Below are positions 46,094-55,356 of a stretch of DNA of 64,000 nt, piece after piece. The DNA comes from DATCYX01 sp963714425 (GTDB lineage Bacteria > Chloroflexota > Anaerolineae > Anaerolineales > UBA4823): the NCBI GenBank assembly GCA_963714425.1, contig CAVQOI010000001.1, forward strand, positions 434,001-498,000. The letters run 5' to 3'. A program made the translations under genes and the position numbers. The number at the start of each line of letters is the position of its first letter. Position 1 is the stretch's first letter. Under the pieces are notes generated by a model. That model saw only the letters and a list, made by a program, of their open reading frames with translations, was not told the DNA's origin and did not search any database.

Positions 46094-47827
46094 ATGCCAG
46101 CATCAGGGCAGATTCTCGATCATCTGATCTATCTGTATGGTGAGCAGGAAGGCAAAAAAACCTTCGATCAAATTACTCGCCTGTTGGCTGAGTACAAAAC
46201 ACAACTCCCTTCACCGGAATCAACCGGCGTAAGCCAAAGAGACGCGATTTTAATTACTTATGGCGACCAGCTTAGAGCCAGAAATATTGCACCTCTCCGC
46301 ACGCTAGCAGACTTTTTCACGAAAAGGCTGAAGGGGGTAGTGAGTGGCATCCATGTATTACCCTTTTTTCCTTATTCGTCCGATGATGGTTTTTCGGTGA
46401 TCGATTACAAGCGCGTTGATCCAGCGCTTGGGGATTGGGAAGATATCCATGCGCTGGGAGAACACTTTCGTTTGATGTTTGATGCGGTTGTCAACCATAT
46501 CTCGGCGCAGAGTGAATGGTTCCAAGGCTTTCTGCATGAGATAAGCCCCTATCGGGACTATTTCATCACCGTAGAAGGGGATCCAGACCTCTCCCAGGTC
46601 GTCCGGCCACGCGCACTGCCATTGCTGACGAAGGTTAACACGCCGTCTGGTGACAAATCTGTATGGACAACATTCAGTGACGACCAAATTGACCTGAACT
46701 TCCAGAACCCGCAGGTCTTGCTCGAGATATTAGAGACGGTGCTCTTCTACGTAGTTCAAGGTGCACAGTTTATTCGACTGGATGCGATCGCCTATTTATG
46801 GAAAGAAATTGGAACCTCGTGCATCCACTTACCTCAAACTCACAGCGTGGTGCAGTTGACGCGCGCCGTACTTGATTCTGTTGCGCCTTATGTTCAATTG
46901 ATTACGGAGACCAATGTCCCGCACGAAGAGAACGTCTCGTATTTTGGCAATGGAAGTAACGAGGCGCAAATGGTCTATAATTTTGCCCTGCCACCGCTTG
47001 TGCTGCATACATTTCAGACGGAGGATGCCCGGGCAATTACCCGCTGGGCGTCTGGGCTCGAGCTTCCATCGGCGCACACCACATTCTTTAATTTTTTGGC
47101 TTCTCACGATGGCATTGGCGTTACTCCCGCGAGAGGATTGATCTCTCCTCATGAGATCGACAGGCTGGTGGAGCGCACCCTGGAGCACGGTGGTTTAGTA
47201 TCCTTCAGGGCAAATCCTGATGGGACCCAAAGCCCTTACGAGCTGAATATCAATTATTTCGACGCCCTTTCCAACCCATACAGCGATGACCCCATCCAGA
47301 CTCAGATCGACAGGTTTGTGGCTGCCCATGCCGTGATGCTCTCGTTAGTGGGCGTACCCGGAATTTATTTTCACAGCCTGTTTGGATCGCGCGGGTGGCG
47401 TGAAGGCGTCGCCGTAACGGGACGCAATCGGACGATTAACCGCCAGAAATTGAATCGCACCGAATTGGATAGGGAACTCTCCTCTCCGGAGACTATCCGG
47501 TCAGGAGTATTCGAGCGCCTGGGGCACATGCTCCGAAGCCGCGCCTCACACCCAGCCTTTCACCCTCATGGGAGCCAGGTTATCATCGATATGGGAGAGT
47601 CATTATTTTCTGTCTTAAGGACTTCGATCGATGGGAATTCTCGCGTGTTCTGCCTGATCAATATCTCCGGGAATTCAGCCACTGTGTCAATTCCTAACGA
47701 TTTGCTTTTTGCATCCGATGAAACCCCAACCTGGTTGGATTTAATCAGTGGGACAAAGACCCAATTAGGAATAAACAGCAAGCTCAATCTATGGCCACAC
47801 CAGGTCCTGTGGTTGGCATCTCCCTGA
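46094..47827 (+). CDS. GH13_18 glycoside phosphorylase, probable glucosylglycerate phosphorylase
   Basis: The 577-residue enzyme belongs to the sucrose-phosphorylase subfamily: LPFFPYSSDDGFSVIDY start, nucleophile region FIRLDAIAYLWKEIG, GTSCIHLPQTH, acid/base Glu in LITETNVPHEENVSYFGNG, and MVYNFALPPLVLHTF. The LWKEIGTSCIHLPQTH and TETNVPH blocks resemble E. coli YcjM and the Meiothermus glucosylglycerate phosphorylase more than bifidobacterial sucrose phosphorylase. Together with a LacI regulator and ABC importer this mirrors the ycj operon. It would release glucose-1-phosphate and glycerate. Sucrose phosphorylase activity remains possible. Confidence 0.82.
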   Translation: MPASGQILDHLIYLYGEQEGKKTFDQITRLLAEYKTQLPSPESTGVSQRDAILITYGDQLRARNIAPLRTLADFFTKRLKGVVSGIHVLPFFPYSSDDGFSVIDYKRVDPALGDWEDIHALGEHFRLMFDAVVNHISAQSEWFQGFLHEISPYRDYFITVEGDPDLSQVVRPRALPLLTKVNTPSGDKSVWTTFSDDQIDLNFQNPQVLLEILETVLFYVVQGAQFIRLDAIAYLWKEIGTSCIHLPQTHSVVQLTRAVLDSVAPYVQLITETNVPHEENVSYFGNGSNEAQMVYNFALPPLVLHTFQTEDARAITRWASGLELPSAHTTFFNFLASHDGIGVTPARGLISPHEIDRLVERTLEHGGLVSFRANPDGTQSPYELNINYFDALSNPYSDDPIQTQIDRFVAAHAVMLSLVGVPGIYFHSLFGSRGWREGVAVTGRNRTINRQKLNRTELDRELSSPETIRSGVFERLGHMLRSRASHPAFHPHGSQVIIDMGESLFSVLRTSIDGNSRVFCLINISGNSATVSIPNDLLFASDETPTWLDLISGTKTQLGINSKLNLWPHQVLWLASP

Positions 47828-47966
47828 TTGTATAATGTCTGCTCGCCGATGAGCCTTATTGCTTCAACACAGTTGATGTCATGCCCCTCAGGCGTATTCC
47901 CAGGCTGCAGTATTTGCACCTTAACCATCGGGGCTTTAGCAGTTAACCTCTGCATGGCTATTTGTG

Positions 47967-48638
47967 ATGGATGATCCTACCTCGCATAGAGATTCTATGC
48001 GGCACGGAAGACAAGCCCGATACGATTCTCTCAGCCGCTGGTATGATTTGTTAGCTGGAAGCACCGAGCGGACGCTCAGCAGTGCCGGTTTGGAAACATT
48101 GGGTGCGAGACCAGGCGAAAGTATCCTTGAGATTGGATTTGGAACGGGGCATACCCTAATCCCGATCTCACTTTCCGTTGGAGATAAGGGTTGTGTATAC
48201 GGCGTCGATTTGTCATCAGGGATGATTGTACAAGCCCAAAAACGGTTGCTACGGGCAGAAGGATATGGAAGTGTGGTATTACTACAGGCTGATGCTCTTC
48301 GCCTGCCCTTCAAGACAGCTTGTTTTGATGCGATCTGCATGAGTTTTACACTAGAATTATTCGCGGTCGAAGAAATCCCGCTTGTACTCGCTGAGTGCAA
48401 ACGTTTATTGCGGGATCATGGTAGGCTGTGTGTCACAGCCATGGCGCACAGTCCGAGACCAGGACTTACCAGCAAATTGTATTCATGGATGCAAGCCAGA
48501 TTTCCTTTAGTGATCGATTGCCGCCCGATAGAGTTGGGATCCGTTCTTTCACAAACCGGATTTTCAGACCTTGTGGCGAAAACTTACAAACTGTGGGGGT
48601 TGCCGGTCGAGATTGCAAAGGCAATAAAAGCTAGCTGA
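47967..48638 (+). CDS. Class I SAM-dependent methyltransferase
   Basis: The 223-residue protein has the Rossmann SAM motif ILEIGFGTGHTLIPI, the acidic VYGVDLSSGMIVQAQKRL, LLQADALRLPF and the post-motif FDAICMSFTLELF, as in UbiE/ubiquinone-type methyltransferases. The substrate is unknown. Its place between the phosphorylase and a glycosyltransferase could mean methylation of a solute (methylated glucosylglycerates are known in some organisms), but this is a guess. A GTG one codon upstream is an equally good start. Confidence 0.85.
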   Translation: MDDPTSHRDSMRHGRQARYDSLSRWYDLLAGSTERTLSSAGLETLGARPGESILEIGFGTGHTLIPISLSVGDKGCVYGVDLSSGMIVQAQKRLLRAEGYGSVVLLQADALRLPFKTACFDAICMSFTLELFAVEEIPLVLAECKRLLRDHGRLCVTAMAHSPRPGLTSKLYSWMQARFPLVIDCRPIELGSVLSQTGFSDLVAKTYKLWGLPVEIAKAIKAS

Positions 48639-48720
48639 GGTGGGATGAGACTGGGCTGCTTACGTGCATTCTCTGAGAAGGTTTGAAAGCGAATATTGTT
48701 GAAAAAATGAGGTTACATAA

Positions 48721-49992
48721 GTGAATACTGGAAAACACAATATTGGTTTTGTCTCCACCCGCTTTCGCGGCAACGACGGTGTTTCACTGGAAGCTGAGAA
48801 GTGGCTGACAGTGCTGACACGTCTAGGATATTCCTGTTTTTTATTTGGTGGTGACAGCGACGAGTTGGAACTGCAATATACATACCTCGTTCCAGAAGCC
48901 CATTTCAAGCATCCTGATATTCAGAAGATCCACGATCTCGCCTTCTCAACAACGGTTCGTCCAGCCGAGTTATCCGACAAGATCCACTTGGTCAAACAAC
49001 ATCTGAAACAGCATCTCTATAAGTATGTGGATCAGTATAAAATCCATCTATTGATCGTTGAGAATGCGCTAACCATACCGTTAAACATTCCGTTGGGATT
49101 GGCGCTTACGGAGTTTATTGCCGAAACCGCTATCCCGACCATTGCGCACCACCACGATTTCTTTTGGGAGCGCAAACGTTTCCTTGTCAATTGTGTTTGG
49201 GATTACCTGAATATGGCATTTCCACCTCATTTGCCGTCTATTCAGCACGTGGTGATCAATTCCTCGGGCTCGAACCAGTTAAGCTTGCGCACAGGCATCT
49301 CAGCAATGATGATTCCCAACGTTATGGATTTCGATAACCCTCCTCTAGCAGCAGATGAATATATCCAATCTTTGAGAAAGGATGTCGGAGTTGCGCAGGA
49401 TGAATTTTTCCTCCTACAGCCAACTAGGGTAGTGCAAAGAAAGGGGATTGAGCATGCTATGGAGCTGATTCACCGTCTGGATGTCAAGGCACGACTGATC
49501 ATTTCACACGCCAGCGGAGATGAAGGGCATGAGTATGAGCAGCGCTTGCACACCTTTGCCCAATTGGTGGATGCCCCCACCAACTTTATCTCAGATATCA
49601 TCCGGGAAGTTCGTGGTATGACTCACGATGGGAGGAAGGTCTACACACTCTGGGATGCTTATCGCTCTGCGGATATTGTGACCTACCCATCCTCGCTTGA
49701 GGGGTTCGGGAATGCTTTTCTTGAGGCAATATATTTTTGCAAACCCATTGTGGTCAATAATTACTCCATCTTTGCCATTGATATTAAGCCGAAGGGTTTC
49801 AAGGTGATAGAGTTTGATGGCTTTATCACCGACCAGACTGTGAAGCAAGTTCAAGCCGTGCTGGATAATCCTGCCCTGGCAGAAGAGGACGCTGAGAATA
49901 ACTACCAGCTTGCAAAAAAATACTATTCGTTTACCATGCTGGAGCGCCGTTTGCAGACCTTGCTTATGGAGCACTACGGCGAAAATCACTAA
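48721..49992 (+). CDS. Glycosyltransferase, GT4-like, possible mannosylglucosylglycerate synthase
   Basis: The 423-residue protein has a GT-B layout. The N-terminal FVSTRFRGNDGVSLEAEKW and VPEAHFKHPDIQKIHDLAF give the acceptor domain. The C-terminal LQPTRVVQRKGIEHAMELI and YPSSLEGFGNAFLEAIYF give the EX7E donor domain. The GxDGVSLEAEKW opening and PEAHFxHP segment are those of GT4 proteins I associate with mannosylglucosylglycerate synthesis. This is from memory of the family and unverified. It starts with GTG after GAGGT and lies upstream of the hydrolase and GpgS genes. Confidence 0.8.
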   Translation: MNTGKHNIGFVSTRFRGNDGVSLEAEKWLTVLTRLGYSCFLFGGDSDELELQYTYLVPEAHFKHPDIQKIHDLAFSTTVRPAELSDKIHLVKQHLKQHLYKYVDQYKIHLLIVENALTIPLNIPLGLALTEFIAETAIPTIAHHHDFFWERKRFLVNCVWDYLNMAFPPHLPSIQHVVINSSGSNQLSLRTGISAMMIPNVMDFDNPPLAADEYIQSLRKDVGVAQDEFFLLQPTRVVQRKGIEHAMELIHRLDVKARLIISHASGDEGHEYEQRLHTFAQLVDAPTNFISDIIREVRGMTHDGRKVYTLWDAYRSADIVTYPSSLEGFGNAFLEAIYFCKPIVVNNYSIFAIDIKPKGFKVIEFDGFITDQTVKQVQAVLDNPALAEEDAENNYQLAKKYYSFTMLERRLQTLLMEHYGENH

Positions 49993-50002
49993 AAAATATA
50001 AG

Positions 50003-51766
50003 ATGCTAGATAAGCTAAAAAATCGTATAAATCTCCGTCAAATCCCCTTCAGCGAGCGTGGCTCGCGTGTGTTGGTTTACCGGGATAACCATCAGTTCAG
50101 CATACGCATGTCAGAGCGCTGGTATAAGTTAGGTGGAAAGATATCCGCCTACCGTGACCGGCCTCCGCTACTTGACAGCTGGGGATTCACAGATGTAAAT
50201 GGCAACCCATTACCTGCAAGTGTCACAACTTATCCGCATTGTCTGGAGGTAGAGACGCCGCTGGGCGTATTCGAGATCGTTTTTCAGGATACCGAGACTC
50301 TCATGATCTCTTTACCCACTGCGCAGTGTGGGGTGGTTTTCCGTGCACGTATGGATCAAGCCTGGGTAGACAGGCGTGGAGGGGTCCTGCGTCTGACCGG
50401 AGATATCCGCCGGAATATCGCGTATACAACCAACGCAAGGATATTATCGAATAGCGCCTCGCCCGATGAAGAGGGTAGCCACCGAGTTGCGATGATGATG
50501 GACGCATCTGAGGGGGAGAAGGGACTCCTGCTAAATATCACCCCTCGCCTGGGCTTCAACCGCTGGGTGCCCTCGCCTCAAACAGTATGCGAAGCCGCCC
50601 GGCAGCGTTGGGAGGCCTGGTACCAGGCAATTCCTCCAGTTCTCCCGGAGTACCAACCACAATACCTGTACGCTTGGTGGATAATGCGGGTCGGTCTACT
50701 CTCCCCGCGTTATTTTATAACCCGCGAGGTGATGGCGCCATCCAAATCATATTACGTAGGATCGTGGCAGTGGGACAACTTCTTCCACGCCCTGGCATAT
50801 CGTCACGTAGACGCTCGTCTGGCTCAGGACCAGCTGCGGATTTTGGTGGATCACCAGCGCGAGGACGGCATGATCCCAGACGCAATCCACGACGAGGGCA
50901 CAGTCACCCATTTGGATTTTCCAGTGGAGGCAGATGTCACCAAGCCACCATTGCTCGCCTGGGCCGCATGGAAGCTGTATGAATTCGATCATGACCGTGA
51001 GTTTTTGGATGAAATATACGGACCGATTAAGAAGTGGAACAATTGGTGGTTCGAGAAGAACGATCTGGACGGCAATGGATTGTGTGAATATCTGCATCCG
51101 TTCTCATCGGGATTGGATGACAGCCCTTTGTGGGATGAGGGCATGCCCGTAGAATCGCCCGATCTCAACACCTATTTGTGTTTGCAGCAGGAAGCGCTGG
51201 CAAAAATCGCTGCAGAGATTGGGGAGCCAGAAGAAGCACTCCAGTGGTCGCGGCGCGCGGAGACCATGGCGCAACGCCTGATCGACCTGCGCTATGATCG
51301 CAAAGCGGGAGTGTTCTGGGCTACGCACCAGGGGAAGCCTATTCGCTGTCTAACTCCCTTCAATCTCTTCCCCTTGATCACGGGGCGTTTGCCCGAGCAG
51401 ATTGCTGACCGGCTGGTTAATCACCTGATGGACCCCCAAGAATTTTGGTCACGCTTCCCGCTCCCTACCGTGGCGATGAACGACCCCAAGTTTGACCCCC
51501 TTCAGATGTGGCGAGGGCCTTCCTGGGCGAACATCAATTACTTGATGACTGAAGGGTTGCAGCGCAGCGGTTACCCGGACTTGGCGCGCCAATTGCGCTC
51601 GCGGACGCTTGAGATGCTTTCAGGACAGGAAGATATCTACGAGTACTACCATCCCATTACCGGCGTAAACCCACCCAAAGCAGCCCCGATCTACGGATGG
51701 TCTGCCGCGCTGTTTATCGAGATGGCAATCCAGGCGACGCGTGAAACGCAAGAGGCAGCCGATTGA
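50003..51766 (+). CDS. MGH1-like (GH63-type) glycoside hydrolase, probable glucosylglycerate/mannosylglycerate hydrolase
   Basis: The 587-residue protein has an N-terminal beta domain and an (alpha/alpha)6 barrel with YYVGSWQWDNFFHALAYRHV, HQREDGMIPDAIHDEG, CEYLHPFSSGLDDSPLWDEG, and near the end MWRGPSWANINYLMTEG and GWSAALFIEM. These match the mannosylglycerate hydrolase MGH1-like family in clan GH63. Characterised relatives hydrolyse mannosyl- or glucosylglycerate. The start lies 31 codons inside a longer open frame that overlaps the preceding gene. Its own stop overlaps the next TTG start. Confidence 0.84.
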   Translation: MLDKLKNRINLRQIPFSERGSRVLVYRDNHQFSIRMSERWYKLGGKISAYRDRPPLLDSWGFTDVNGNPLPASVTTYPHCLEVETPLGVFEIVFQDTETLMISLPTAQCGVVFRARMDQAWVDRRGGVLRLTGDIRRNIAYTTNARILSNSASPDEEGSHRVAMMMDASEGEKGLLLNITPRLGFNRWVPSPQTVCEAARQRWEAWYQAIPPVLPEYQPQYLYAWWIMRVGLLSPRYFITREVMAPSKSYYVGSWQWDNFFHALAYRHVDARLAQDQLRILVDHQREDGMIPDAIHDEGTVTHLDFPVEADVTKPPLLAWAAWKLYEFDHDREFLDEIYGPIKKWNNWWFEKNDLDGNGLCEYLHPFSSGLDDSPLWDEGMPVESPDLNTYLCLQQEALAKIAAEIGEPEEALQWSRRAETMAQRLIDLRYDRKAGVFWATHQGKPIRCLTPFNLFPLITGRLPEQIADRLVNHLMDPQEFWSRFPLPTVAMNDPKFDPLQMWRGPSWANINYLMTEGLQRSGYPDLARQLRSRTLEMLSGQEDIYEYYHPITGVNPPKAAPIYGWSAALFIEMAIQATRETQEAAD

Positions 51767-52995
51767 AGATTGACCTGATCCATTATTCCGCGCCTCCGAT
51801 CGTAGGTGGTGTCGAAAGCGTGCTGGCGCACCACGCCCGGCTGATGTCGGAGGCAGGGCACCAGGTGCGCGTGCTGGCAGGCAGGGGAGAGGCGATTGGC
51901 GAGCGCATACCGATTGTTCGTTTGCCCCTGGCGGATTCCCGCCACGCGTCGATCCTCAAGATCAAAAGGGAGCTGGACCAGGGGCGAGTGCCTGAGGGAT
52001 TTGAAGCGGTAAGGGATGAATTATTCGATGCCCTAAGCGATGCGACCCGGGAAACGGATTTTGTGATCGCCCATAATGTCTGCTCATTGCACAAGAACTT
52101 GCCTCTGACGTCAGCGTTGTTTGAGCTCAGCCAGGAAGCACAGGCGCCGCACCTCATCCTCTGGCACCACGACCTGGCTTGGACCACATCGCGCTACCGG
52201 TCCGAGCTGCATGATGGCTTTCCCTGGGACCTTCTCCGCCGCCATTGGCCAGGGACAACCCAGGTTGTCGTCTCCGAATTAAGGAAAACAGAGCTATCTG
52301 CACTACTTGGAATCTCTACCGAGTTGATCACCGTGGTTCCAAACGGTCTTGATCTGAGGAAATTTTTGAAACTAGAAAACCAGACGGAGGAATTGGTTTC
52401 CAAATTAAATTTGCTGTCGGCGAGCCCGATTCTATTATTACCGGTGCGCATCACGCCGAGAAAGAACATCGAGCTGGCATTGCGTATCGTTGCATCTCTG
52501 CGCCAGCAATACTCCCATATGGCATTAATCATCACCGGGCCGATGGGACCCCACAACCCTGCCAATGTGCACTACTTTGAACGGCTGCGAGCGCTTCGAG
52601 ACGAACTGGGCTTGGGTGGTACTGTTCATTTTCTGGCCGAATACTCCGAAGAGTATTTACCGGATGGCGTGATATTTGATTTTTACCGGATTGCGGACGC
52701 GCTTTTAATGCCCAGTCGGGAAGAGGGTTTTGGGATTCCGATTATTGAGGCCGGGATGGCTGGATTGCCAGTTTTCTGTACGGATATCCCTCCTTTACGG
52801 GCCTTGGCGGGGAAACACGCGCTGTACTTCTCGCCCGATGCGGACCCTGAGCAGGTAGCCGTGCGTATCGGCGAGGTGCTCTCGAAAACAGCGACACACC
52901 AGCTGCGCGTTCGGGTGCGCACTCAGTATACTTGGGAGCAGATATATTCAGATCGGATAAGCCCATTATTTAGAATGACGGGTCGTGGGAAATGA
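51763..52995 (+). CDS. Glycosyltransferase family 4
   Basis: The 410-residue GT-B enzyme has SAPPIVGGVESVLAHHARLM at the N-terminus, VVPNGLDLRKFL, LPVRITPRKNIELALRIVAS, and the donor-site block MPSREEGFGIPIIEAGMAGL. The donor and acceptor are unknown. Sandwiched between a glucosylglycerate-type hydrolase and GpgS, it may add mannose or another sugar to glucosyl-(3-phospho)glycerate. It starts with TTG coupled to the previous stop and ends with an ATGA overlap to GpgS. Confidence 0.87.
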   Translation: MKIDLIHYSAPPIVGGVESVLAHHARLMSEAGHQVRVLAGRGEAIGERIPIVRLPLADSRHASILKIKRELDQGRVPEGFEAVRDELFDALSDATRETDFVIAHNVCSLHKNLPLTSALFELSQEAQAPHLILWHHDLAWTTSRYRSELHDGFPWDLLRRHWPGTTQVVVSELRKTELSALLGISTELITVVPNGLDLRKFLKLENQTEELVSKLNLLSASPILLLPVRITPRKNIELALRIVASLRQQYSHMALIITGPMGPHNPANVHYFERLRALRDELGLGGTVHFLAEYSEEYLPDGVIFDFYRIADALLMPSREEGFGIPIIEAGMAGLPVFCTDIPPLRALAGKHALYFSPDADPEQVAVRIGEVLSKTATHQLRVRVRTQYTWEQIYSDRISPLFRMTGRGK

Positions 52996-54803
52996 GAAAG
53001 TATAGTGCTCCAATCTTCAAAAAGCTTTTACTGCCAATATTTTATGATTGCGATTGCAGCGCAGCGATCACTGCCGGGAAAGCCATTGCAGGAAAGGGCA
53101 AAATATCACTAGTTGGGTTTGTGAAAGCCGACCAGGAAGATCAATTAAGCGCCTCGACTGTGCAGGCGCGACTGGTAAGGGAAACATTAGGACAGCTCAG
53201 CAACGGTGAAAGACTAGTTACCGCCGGGCGCGTGCACGTCTCCACACAACCCGTGGATGAGCTGCTCAGCATCATTGTGGAAGAGACTCCAGATGTGTTG
53301 ATGCTGGAGCATCCCTGCCACTTTACAGCGTTCGAGACGTCGCTTGATAAGCTGGTCCGGCAGGTGCACTGCAACCTCGCTATCGTTCGGGGCCCACTTC
53401 CAGAATATCCTCGTCGTGTGCTTGTCGCACTCCGGGGAGGTCCTTATGCTGAGCTATCTCTCCGTATGTCGCTTACGATAGCACGAAATACCCAGGCAAA
53501 AGTGACCGCTTTGCATATCATTCCAAAAGCATCATCGCATGTGGCAGAAGCGCCTTTTCGCGGGCTTTCTAGGGTGTTGCAGCAGCTCCCTGAGATCTCC
53601 GTTCTTCAAAGCCGGACCGACAACCCCGCAGATTTGCTTCTTGAATCATCACAGGGATATGACCTGGTGATTTTGGGTGTCACTGGACATGATACGAAAG
53701 GTGCCAGCGCGCTTGGGCCGGTCGCAGATCGATTGTTGCAAGATAGTCCTGCTGCCGTTATGGTAGTGAAGTCGCGCCGAGGCCTGCCCAAAGAGCGTGT
53801 AAGCGAGATGATGGGACAATCGGCAATATCGGTTTTGGTGGATAAATGGTTCGCGGAGAACACCTATCAGGCGAATGAGTTCTCGAACCTCGAGATGCTG
53901 CTAGACCTCAAGCAAAGGCAGGGGGTAACAATCAGCCTGGCACTACCCGCTCTCAATGAGGAGAAGACGGTTGGAAAAGTGATTCAGACGATTAAATTGG
54001 CTTTGATGGATTCGGTGCCTTTACTGGACGAAATTGTCTTGATGGATTCAAACTCGATCGACCGCACTCGAGAGATTGCCGCAGAGTTAGGCGTGCCGGT
54101 GTTCATCCACCAGGAGACACTCCCGCAATACGGCGCCCGCAGTGGAAAAGGCGAAGCCCTCTGGAAAAGCTTGTATACTACGCATGGCGATATTGTTGTG
54201 TGGATTGACACAGATATTGTCAATATTCACCCTCGTTTCGTCTATGGATTGTTGGGACCTCTCCTGGTTAATCCTGAGTTGCGCTTTATCAAAGGGTTCT
54301 ACCGCCGACCGATCAAGGTCGGGGGTCGTATCCAGGCGGGTGGTGGCGGGCGAGTAACGGAATTAACCGCCAGACCACTGCTCAACTTATTTTACCCAGA
54401 GCTATCTGGCGTGATCCAGCCGCTTTCAGGTGAATATGGCGGCAGACGGGATGCGCTGCAATGCCTGCCTTTTTCATCAGGCTACGGGGTAGAAATAGGC
54501 TTGCTGATTGATATGCTCGACCGTTATGGCTTGAATGCAATTGGTCAGGTTGATTTGCAGAAGCGCGTCCATCACAACCAGCCGCTTGAATCTTTGAGCA
54601 AAATGTCATTCGCCATCATCCAAACTGCCATCCGCAAGCTGGAGCATCGTTATGGCGGGCACATCCTGGATGATGTGAATAAGACCATGAAGCTCATTCG
54701 CTATGAGCCAGGCCGCTTTTTCCTGGATATTGAAGAGATTGCCGAGAGAGAGCGTCCCCCAATTATTGAGCTTCCCGAGTATCAGGAGGTCCATTATCAA
54801 TGA
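52992..54803 (+). CDS. gpgS: Glucosyl-3-phosphoglycerate synthase fused to N-terminal universal stress domains
   Basis: Residues about 315-590 are a GT81 glucosyl-3-phosphoglycerate synthase: ISLALPALNEEKTVGKVIQ, GKGEALWKSLY, WIDTDIVNIHPRFVYGLLGP, FIKGFYRRPIKVGG, GGGGRVTELTARPLLNLFYP and IQPLSGEYGGRR. It transfers glucose from a nucleotide donor to 3-phosphoglycerate. Residues 1 to about 260 form two universal-stress-protein-like units: one degenerate (about 5-130), one (138-260) with VLVALRGGPYAELSLRMSL, VILGVTGHDTKG and AAVMVVKS. Stand-alone GpgS is about 300-330 residues, so the fusion nearly doubles it. The Usp part might bind nucleotide or sense stress. Confidence 0.93.
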   Translation: MRKYSAPIFKKLLLPIFYDCDCSAAITAGKAIAGKGKISLVGFVKADQEDQLSASTVQARLVRETLGQLSNGERLVTAGRVHVSTQPVDELLSIIVEETPDVLMLEHPCHFTAFETSLDKLVRQVHCNLAIVRGPLPEYPRRVLVALRGGPYAELSLRMSLTIARNTQAKVTALHIIPKASSHVAEAPFRGLSRVLQQLPEISVLQSRTDNPADLLLESSQGYDLVILGVTGHDTKGASALGPVADRLLQDSPAAVMVVKSRRGLPKERVSEMMGQSAISVLVDKWFAENTYQANEFSNLEMLLDLKQRQGVTISLALPALNEEKTVGKVIQTIKLALMDSVPLLDEIVLMDSNSIDRTREIAAELGVPVFIHQETLPQYGARSGKGEALWKSLYTTHGDIVVWIDTDIVNIHPRFVYGLLGPLLVNPELRFIKGFYRRPIKVGGRIQAGGGGRVTELTARPLLNLFYPELSGVIQPLSGEYGGRRDALQCLPFSSGYGVEIGLLIDMLDRYGLNAIGQVDLQKRVHHNQPLESLSKMSFAIIQTAIRKLEHRYGGHILDDVNKTMKLIRYEPGRFFLDIEEIAERERPPIIELPEYQEVHYQ

Positions 54804-55356
54804 GGCGGCTGATACTAATTCGTCACGGTGAGACCGATTGGAATGTCGAAGGACGTTGGCAAGGACAGATCGATGTTCCGCTCAACGACAGGGGGCGTGA
54901 ACATGCCCGCCAGGTTGCGGTGAATTTGGCTGATGAAGGCATCCAGGTGATCTATTCCAGTGATCTCTCACGCGCCCTCGATACTGCAGAGCCGCTTGGC
55001 AATCCTTAAACCTGCCAATACAGAAAGAAGCACGCTTGCGCGAGATCAACCAGGGAGAATGGCAGGGTTTATTGGTCAGCGAAATCCGGGCGCGCTATGC
55101 CAAGCTTTTTCGAAAGCGCCGGGAAAACCCGCAAGCCGTCGCTCCTCCGGGCGGCGAAACGGTTACTCAGGTGCAGGAGCGTGTGTACCAGGCAATGGAC
55201 GACATCTTGAGAAAACACCCCCACCAAACGATCGCCATAGTAGCGCACGGCTTTGTGATTGCCGTATTACGGCTTCGCTATGAAAACAAGCTGGTTGACG
55301 AAGTCTGGAATTTGATTCCCGCCAGCGGGCAATGGTACGCCTATGAGCTCGAATGA
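54800..55356 (+). pseudogene. gpgP: GpgP-like histidine phosphatase, interrupted by a single-base frameshift
   Basis: This phosphoglycerate-mutase-like phosphatase would remove phosphate from glucosyl-3-phosphoglycerate. The first frame gives LILIRHGETDWNVEGRWQGQ (catalytic RHG) and IYSSDLSRALDTAEPL, then a stop. The second frame continues NLPIQKEARLREINQGEWQG, PPGGETVTQVQERV and IAIVAHGFVIAVL. The switch lies near 54990-55002 and is repaired by adding one base. All catalytic pieces survive, so an assembly error or very recent mutation is likely. It overlaps gpgS as ATGA and the HAD gene by 14 bases. Confidence 0.85.

Noticed and set aside
46094..47827. Simple annotation as sucrose phosphorylase
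   Set aside because: The LWKEIGTSCIHLPQTH and TETNVPH blocks and the ycj-like neighbourhood fit the glucosylglycerate phosphorylase branch better. Sucrose is kept only as an alternative.
47828..47966. Possible small gene between the phosphorylase and the methyltransferase
   Set aside because: No frame with a ribosome site and plausible protein was found in this short gap.
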